A DNA stretch of 64,000 nt, from contig NZ_SOBH01000005.1 in NCBI RefSeq assembly GCF_004365635.1, forward strand, positions 47,609-111,608. The letters are read 5' to 3'. The translations under genes were made by a program, and so were the position numbers. The notes under the pieces were generated by a model that worked only from the letters and a program-made list of their open reading frames with translations, had not been told where the DNA came from and did not search any database. The stretch comes from Litoreibacter halocynthiae. Its GTDB lineage: Bacteria; Pseudomonadota; Alphaproteobacteria; Rhodobacterales; Rhodobacteraceae. This document shows, piece after piece, positions 60,511 to 64,000 of the stretch (the first letter of the stretch is position 1; every line of letters starts with the position of its first letter).

Positions 60511-61167
60511 CTATTCTCGCCCCGCCAGAAACTCCGCCAGCACAGGACTGGTCGCGACTTTCGCGGAGCTGAGCAGCTCCGAGCCCGCAAGCGAGGCCTT
60601 CGACAAGCGTACGAGCCCACCGGTTTCCTCGATGCGGTAGCAGCGGCGTTTCTGCCGGCCCCGCCTGTAGTGGGTCGCGGTGACAATCTGGCAGGTGCTG
60701 CCATCGGTGAGCGTCACAGGGGTGGCGAGCCTGATCTTGTCGCCTTCCTCGTAGTCCGGGATCGCAGCCCAGTCCTGGCAGCGCTGGCGCCAGGCATGAG
60801 CATAGCTGTCTGGGTCTTTCAGCTCGGACAGCATGGCCAATAGGCTCAGTGGCGCGCGGGATTCGACCGGTCCCGCGCTTTCCTCCATGTCCTTGTAGCC
60901 CCAGCAGCCGTCATCATATCGGGTAAGGAATACGGCGGCGAAAGTGATGGAGCCATCCGCATCGGTGACATAGGTCGTGTCTTCGACAGGGGTGCCGTCG
61001 ATATTTGTGACCTTTGCCGCCGCGTACCAAGTCGAACCCACCTTGCAGGCTTTGACCAGTTCCGTCTTGCGCCTTTCGCCCTCGAAGGTGCACAGCCGAG
61101 CAATCTCCGCTTTCTCATCCGCGTAGGTCTGGACGCGGCCGTCGGTGTAGAAGAGCCAACCCATCAC
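60511..61167 (-). CDS. DUF6927-like plasmid protein
   Basis: A 218-residue soluble protein, 'MGWLFYTDGRVQTYADEKAEIARLCTFEGERRKTELVKACKVGSTWYAAAKV' and 'FAAVFLTRYDDGCWGYKDMEESAGP', the pattern I recognise as DUF6927 on alphaproteobacterial plasmids. It has several cysteines and a basic C-terminal region around 'THYRRGRQKRRCYRIEE'. It overlaps the next upstream gene by four bases. Function unknown. Confidence 0.6.
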   Translation of the reverse strand: MMGWLFYTDGRVQTYADEKAEIARLCTFEGERRKTELVKACKVGSTWYAAAKVTNIDGTPVEDTTYVTDADGSITFAAVFLTRYDDGCWGYKDMEESAGPVESRAPLSLLAMLSELKDPDSYAHAWRQRCQDWAAIPDYEEGDKIRLATPVTLTDGSTCQIVTATHYRRGRQKRRCYRIEETGGLVRLSKASLAGSELLSSAKVATSPVLAEFLAGRE

Positions 61168-61757
61168 GCCGCCCTCCGGTCATCGATTTCCATCAGCGCA
61201 TCGAGCGGCACGCGGTAGGGCTGCATGGCGTCGAAATCCTCGCAATTGCCGCAGTTCTGCACGATCGCGAAGGTGTCGCAGGCATCCTTGAGGATGACCC
61301 GGAAGGTGCCGCCGAGGCCCGAGGGCACCTCGTAGGTCCCGCCGATGAGATAGTCCGAGGCGCGGCGCACGAAGACGCGGATGCTGTGGCCATCAGTGGC
61401 CAGCCGGATAGCCCCCCGCCCCCGGTCGATGAGAACCTGCACGTCATCCAGGATGTCGGTGTAGAACTGGCCGGTCAGATCGCGAAACGCCATGCGGCGC
61501 TGCGCCATCCAGTCGGTGTCCCGAAATGGGTTCATGCCGTCGGCGAAGGCGAAAGACGGATCGGCCTGTTCGGTGGTGACGATTCGGGTGGTCGTGCCAT
61601 CGATGCCGTTTGAGCGCAGATGCACACCATTGCCGACGATCAGGATCAGGGCGGGCCTGTCCACGGGCCCGTTCCAGTTGGGCAGGAAGGTTTTGCAGGC
61701 GCGCGCATGGGCGATCTGTGCCGCAACAGCGGAGGCAGAGAACTTGAGAATAGCCAT
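61164..61757 (-). CDS. Plasmid protein of unknown function
   Basis: A 197-residue soluble protein starting 'MAILKFSASAVAAQIAHARACKTFLPNWNGPVDRPALILIVGNGVHLRSNGIDGTTT'. The beta-rich sequence has 'FVRRASDYLIGGTYEVPSG' and a cysteine pair in 'IVQNCGNCEDFD' that could bind metal. It overlaps the DUF6927 gene by four bases and follows the ParB-like gene, so it is in that operon. No family name can be given. Confidence 0.55.
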   Translation of the reverse strand: MAILKFSASAVAAQIAHARACKTFLPNWNGPVDRPALILIVGNGVHLRSNGIDGTTTRIVTTEQADPSFAFADGMNPFRDTDWMAQRRMAFRDLTGQFYTDILDDVQVLIDRGRGAIRLATDGHSIRVFVRRASDYLIGGTYEVPSGLGGTFRVILKDACDTFAIVQNCGNCEDFDAMQPYRVPLDALMEIDDRRAA

Positions 61758-61831
61758 GGGGATGTCTTTCGATTGAGTGTGGGAAGGGCGACCCGCGCGG
61801 GCGAAATGCTTCGCGCGGGTCGCGTGAGGAC

Positions 61832-63814
61832 TCAGGCCGCTTGCGCGACCTCGCTGTCAGGCTCCCGGGAGTCCGCAGTGGGTTCCGCCTCATCACAGGC
61901 GACACCGGCGGTCTGCATCATGGGCGGACACCAGGTGGCCACCGCGGCGCGCTGCGCGTCGGTGAGCGTGGCGAAGGGTTCGGCGAAGAGCTTGTCGCAG
62001 AAGGCGACGATCTCCTTCTTGCTCGACGAAGCCAGCGTCACCGCCTCCTGGGCCAGACCCAGATCCTCGCCGAGGATCTTCAGGAGCCAGGCCTTTTTAA
62101 AGCGGTTGAAGAGCGCCGCATTCGGCGTCCAATGCGCGCGAATGTCGGGCATGATCTCGATCTCGAACGCATGCATCAGGCTGTCGCGCTGTCGGTCCCG
62201 CGCGAAGCAGGACTGCGTGGTGCTGGCCGTGGCATAGGCGACGAGCTTGGCCTTCTCGCCGGCCTCCAGCGCGCGAAACGCCGCGAACTGATCGGCGGGC
62301 GCGCGGGCGTCATCGAGCCAAGAAAGGTCAAGCGCATCATGCGCCGCCGCCACCTGCTCGAGCGAGGTCTCGTCGATCTCGTCCATCTTGGCATGGCTGC
62401 GGTATTCCTTGCGGGCATCGATCTTGATTGCCTGCGTGACACTCATGCCGCTGGCCAGAACGTCACTGACCAGCTTGAAGAGCGTCAGATCGAGCGTGGC
62501 CTCCGGATGCAGCGCCATCGCGGCGCCAAGGGCCATAGCCCGCTCGGTCTTGAGGTCCTCTGCCAGCGAGGCCGGATAGGTGATTTCGCCGGCGTCCGGG
62601 GCCCCCTCCCCCGTCGGGTTGGCGGAGGAGCCGCGCGCGCCCTCCTCTTTGACGGTGTCTTCCGGGCGGACGAGGCCCACATGGAGCGTGATCTGCCCAC
62701 CCTGCCACGACGCGATCACCCCAGACCGCGCGAGGTCCTCGGCGCTGTAGGCCTCCTGCAGATCGCGGGCTTCCTCTTCCAACGTGTCCACGCGGTCGTA
62801 AAGCGCGTTGTAGGCACCGTCCTCGAGCCCCTCGTCCTCCATCTCGAGCTGCAATTTCTCAAGCTCGGCGGTGATCTCACCGATGCGCTTCTGGGCAGCC
62901 TCATCCGGCTCGATCGGGCCGGGATAGACGCGGCCGTAGTCGGCCATGGTCGCGTAATCATAGCGGACCATCGCATCGGCCCAGGCAAAGCCCAGCTCTC
63001 TGCGAGCCTCTTCGGCGGCGGCACCGAGCTTCTCGAGCAGGATGGTTTCGACCAGCGCCGCATCCTCAAGCACGGAATGCTCTTCCAGAAGGTCAGCTGC
63101 GACGGCACCGCCACGCGCCTCGTAGTCTTCGCGCACGAAAGCCCCGATATCATCGCTGACCTGCACGCCGCGGGATTTGAGGGCCTGACGGACGGTATAG
63201 GCCTGCAGATAGCCGCCGTCTTTCGTGAGCGCCTCGAAGACCTCGCGCTGTGCCTCCTGGCTTGGATGCTCGGCAAAGGCCTTCATCGTGTCGAGCGTGA
63301 TCACCTTGCCCCGGGCCGCTGTGCGGATGTCGGGGTGGATCAGGCCATAGCGCAACCGGCCTTTCACGGCCGCCACCGTGGTGCCGAAGGTCTTTGCGAT
63401 CGTCTCGGGCGTCTGGCCGTCGACCTCCATCATCCGGGCGAAGGCCTCGAACTCGTCGATGGCATTCATCGGTGCTTGGGTGATGTTCTCGGCGAGCGAC
63501 AGCGCCGTGGTGACGTCGCAGTCTTCCGGCACGAGGCGGCAGTCGATCTTGGTTTTCGCGGTGAACCCCTTGGTGGCCTTGTCGGCGATCAGCTCCTTCA
63601 GGGCTGCATGGCGCCGTCCGCCGGCGAGGACAGCATATTTGCCGTCAAGCTTCTGGACCAGGAGCGGCTGCAGGAGACCCAGAACGGCGATGCTGGCCTT
63701 CAGATGCGCGATGTTCTCGGGGTCATAAGTTTCCGGAGAGTTGCTGCGCACATTGGCGGGATGCGGGACCAGATCGCCGATAGCGACGGTAAGGGGAGCA
63801 AAGCTTGTGGTCAT
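61832..63814 (-). CDS. Large ParB-like nuclease-domain/partition-type protein
   Basis: A 660-residue protein. The N-terminal 200 residues are ParB-like: 'VAIGDLVPHPANVRSNSPETYDPENIAHLKASIAVLGLLQPLLVQ', the 'YAVLAGGRRHAAL' box (CTP-binding region of ParB), and an HTH 'QTPETIAKTFGTTVAAVKGRLRYG'. The remainder is acidic, coiled and unlike ParB; the family occurs on plasmids of Rhodobacterales. A ParA partner is not seen in the window, so a role in partition is uncertain; regulation or transfer-linked DNA binding is equally possible. Confidence 0.78.
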   Translation of the reverse strand: MTTSFAPLTVAIGDLVPHPANVRSNSPETYDPENIAHLKASIAVLGLLQPLLVQKLDGKYAVLAGGRRHAALKELIADKATKGFTAKTKIDCRLVPEDCDVTTALSLAENITQAPMNAIDEFEAFARMMEVDGQTPETIAKTFGTTVAAVKGRLRYGLIHPDIRTAARGKVITLDTMKAFAEHPSQEAQREVFEALTKDGGYLQAYTVRQALKSRGVQVSDDIGAFVREDYEARGGAVAADLLEEHSVLEDAALVETILLEKLGAAAEEARRELGFAWADAMVRYDYATMADYGRVYPGPIEPDEAAQKRIGEITAELEKLQLEMEDEGLEDGAYNALYDRVDTLEEEARDLQEAYSAEDLARSGVIASWQGGQITLHVGLVRPEDTVKEEGARGSSANPTGEGAPDAGEITYPASLAEDLKTERAMALGAAMALHPEATLDLTLFKLVSDVLASGMSVTQAIKIDARKEYRSHAKMDEIDETSLEQVAAAHDALDLSWLDDARAPADQFAAFRALEAGEKAKLVAYATASTTQSCFARDRQRDSLMHAFEIEIMPDIRAHWTPNAALFNRFKKAWLLKILGEDLGLAQEAVTLASSSKKEIVAFCDKLFAEPFATLTDAQRAAVATWCPPMMQTAGVACDEAEPTADSREPDSEVAQAA

Positions 63815-63895
63815 GGGATATCCTTCCAGGAGGGTGAGGTGTGGCCCGCGCGCTCACGCGCGTGACCAATCCCCGGCTTCAGGGATCACCACGAC

Positions 63896-63930
63896 AAAAG
63901 GCCCACTTCCGTAATGGGGCGGGCCTTTGT
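63896..63930 (-). terminator. GC-rich hairpin upstream of the ParB-like gene
   Basis: ACAAA(A)GGCCC at 63895-63904 pairs with GGGCCTTTGT at 63921-63930 around a 16-base loop. It sits about 80 bp upstream of the ParB-like start, and can serve as a terminator for the transcript entering from the right, or as a leader like the shorter elements at 53363, 54752 and 59077. Confidence 0.4.
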
Positions 63931-64000
63931 CAATAGCTTCGGAAATGTCAAAAACGTCCGGTCAAGAACTTACTCTCCACCGAATTTGAGATACCAATTC

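Noticed and set aside
61841..63865. A 674-residue plus-strand frame
   Set aside because: It mirrors the ParB-like gene. GC-rich codons on the true strand leave long shadow frames; no motif supports it.
1..64000. CRISPR arrays, rRNA, tRNA and replication initiator genes
   Set aside because: No regularly spaced repeats, no rRNA-like stretches, no cloverleaf recognised, and no RepA/RepC/DnaA-like protein among the translated frames.

Overview
The window reads as part of a conjugative plasmid (or integrative conjugative element) of a marine alphaproteobacterium of the Rhodobacteraceae/Roseobacter type. The basis is the family content: a VirB-type secretion operon followed by a divergent virD4-relaxase-mobC operon, and a right-hand block with DUF736, DUF6915, DUF6878, strawberry-notch, DUF6927 and large ParB-like proteins, which usually travel together on plasmids of that group. 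No rRNA, tRNA, CRISPR array or replication initiator was found.

Layout. (1) 1-18.8 kb is a metal and envelope-stress island with IS elements at its left: a cut sialidase-like protein, DsbB, an IS5-type element, an L,D-transpeptidase, a lipoprotein, a membrane spermidine-synthase-like protein, a decayed IS6-type element, a Zn/Cd/Pb P-type ATPase, a second L,D-transpeptidase, a minus-strand operon SCO-DsbB-DsbA-PCu(A)C-SCO-ZIP, and two related cassettes with a MerR regulator, a CDF-type transporter and an isoprenylcysteine-methyltransferase-like membrane protein. Five promoters with TTGAA(C/G), exactly 19 bp and a TA-rich -10 tie most of these genes into one probable MerR regulon. (2) 19-31.9 kb is the T4SS: an Xre regulator, small proteins, then virB1, B2, B3, B4, a VirB7-like lipoprotein, a second transglycosylase, virB5, B8, B9, B10, B11, two small genes and virB6. 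(3) 32.1-36.3 kb is a cargo module of visibly lower G+C between the virB and virD operons: a metallo-beta-lactamase-fold protein, a fused E2-E1-JAB ubiquitin-like conjugation protein and a multi-spanning membrane protein. This is the best candidate for a little-described, probably anti-phage, system. (4) 36.4-41.4 kb is virD4, relaxase and mobC, with a 13-bp inverted repeat marking a candidate oriT/control region. (5) 41.8-46.5 kb has a small protein, a GSU2403-type nucleotidyltransferase, a SLOG-type protein and an intact IS407-group IS3 element with a 4-bp target duplication. (6) 46.6-50.5 kb is a 1313-residue protein with a PD-(D/E)XK-type nuclease head, a TPR-like middle and a PIN-like tail, a second candidate defence gene. 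(7) 50.7-63.8 kb is plasmid backbone: rhomboid protease, double DUF736, small conserved proteins, a frameshifted strawberry-notch gene, an orphan antitoxin-like pair, a PrlF-YhaV toxin-antitoxin system, DUF6927 and a ParB-like protein.

Together, the T4SS and relaxase would mobilise the element, the ParB-like and toxin-antitoxin genes would keep it, and the metal island plus two candidate defence genes are the cargo. Family assignments come from reading translated proteins and motifs by eye; no database search was run.
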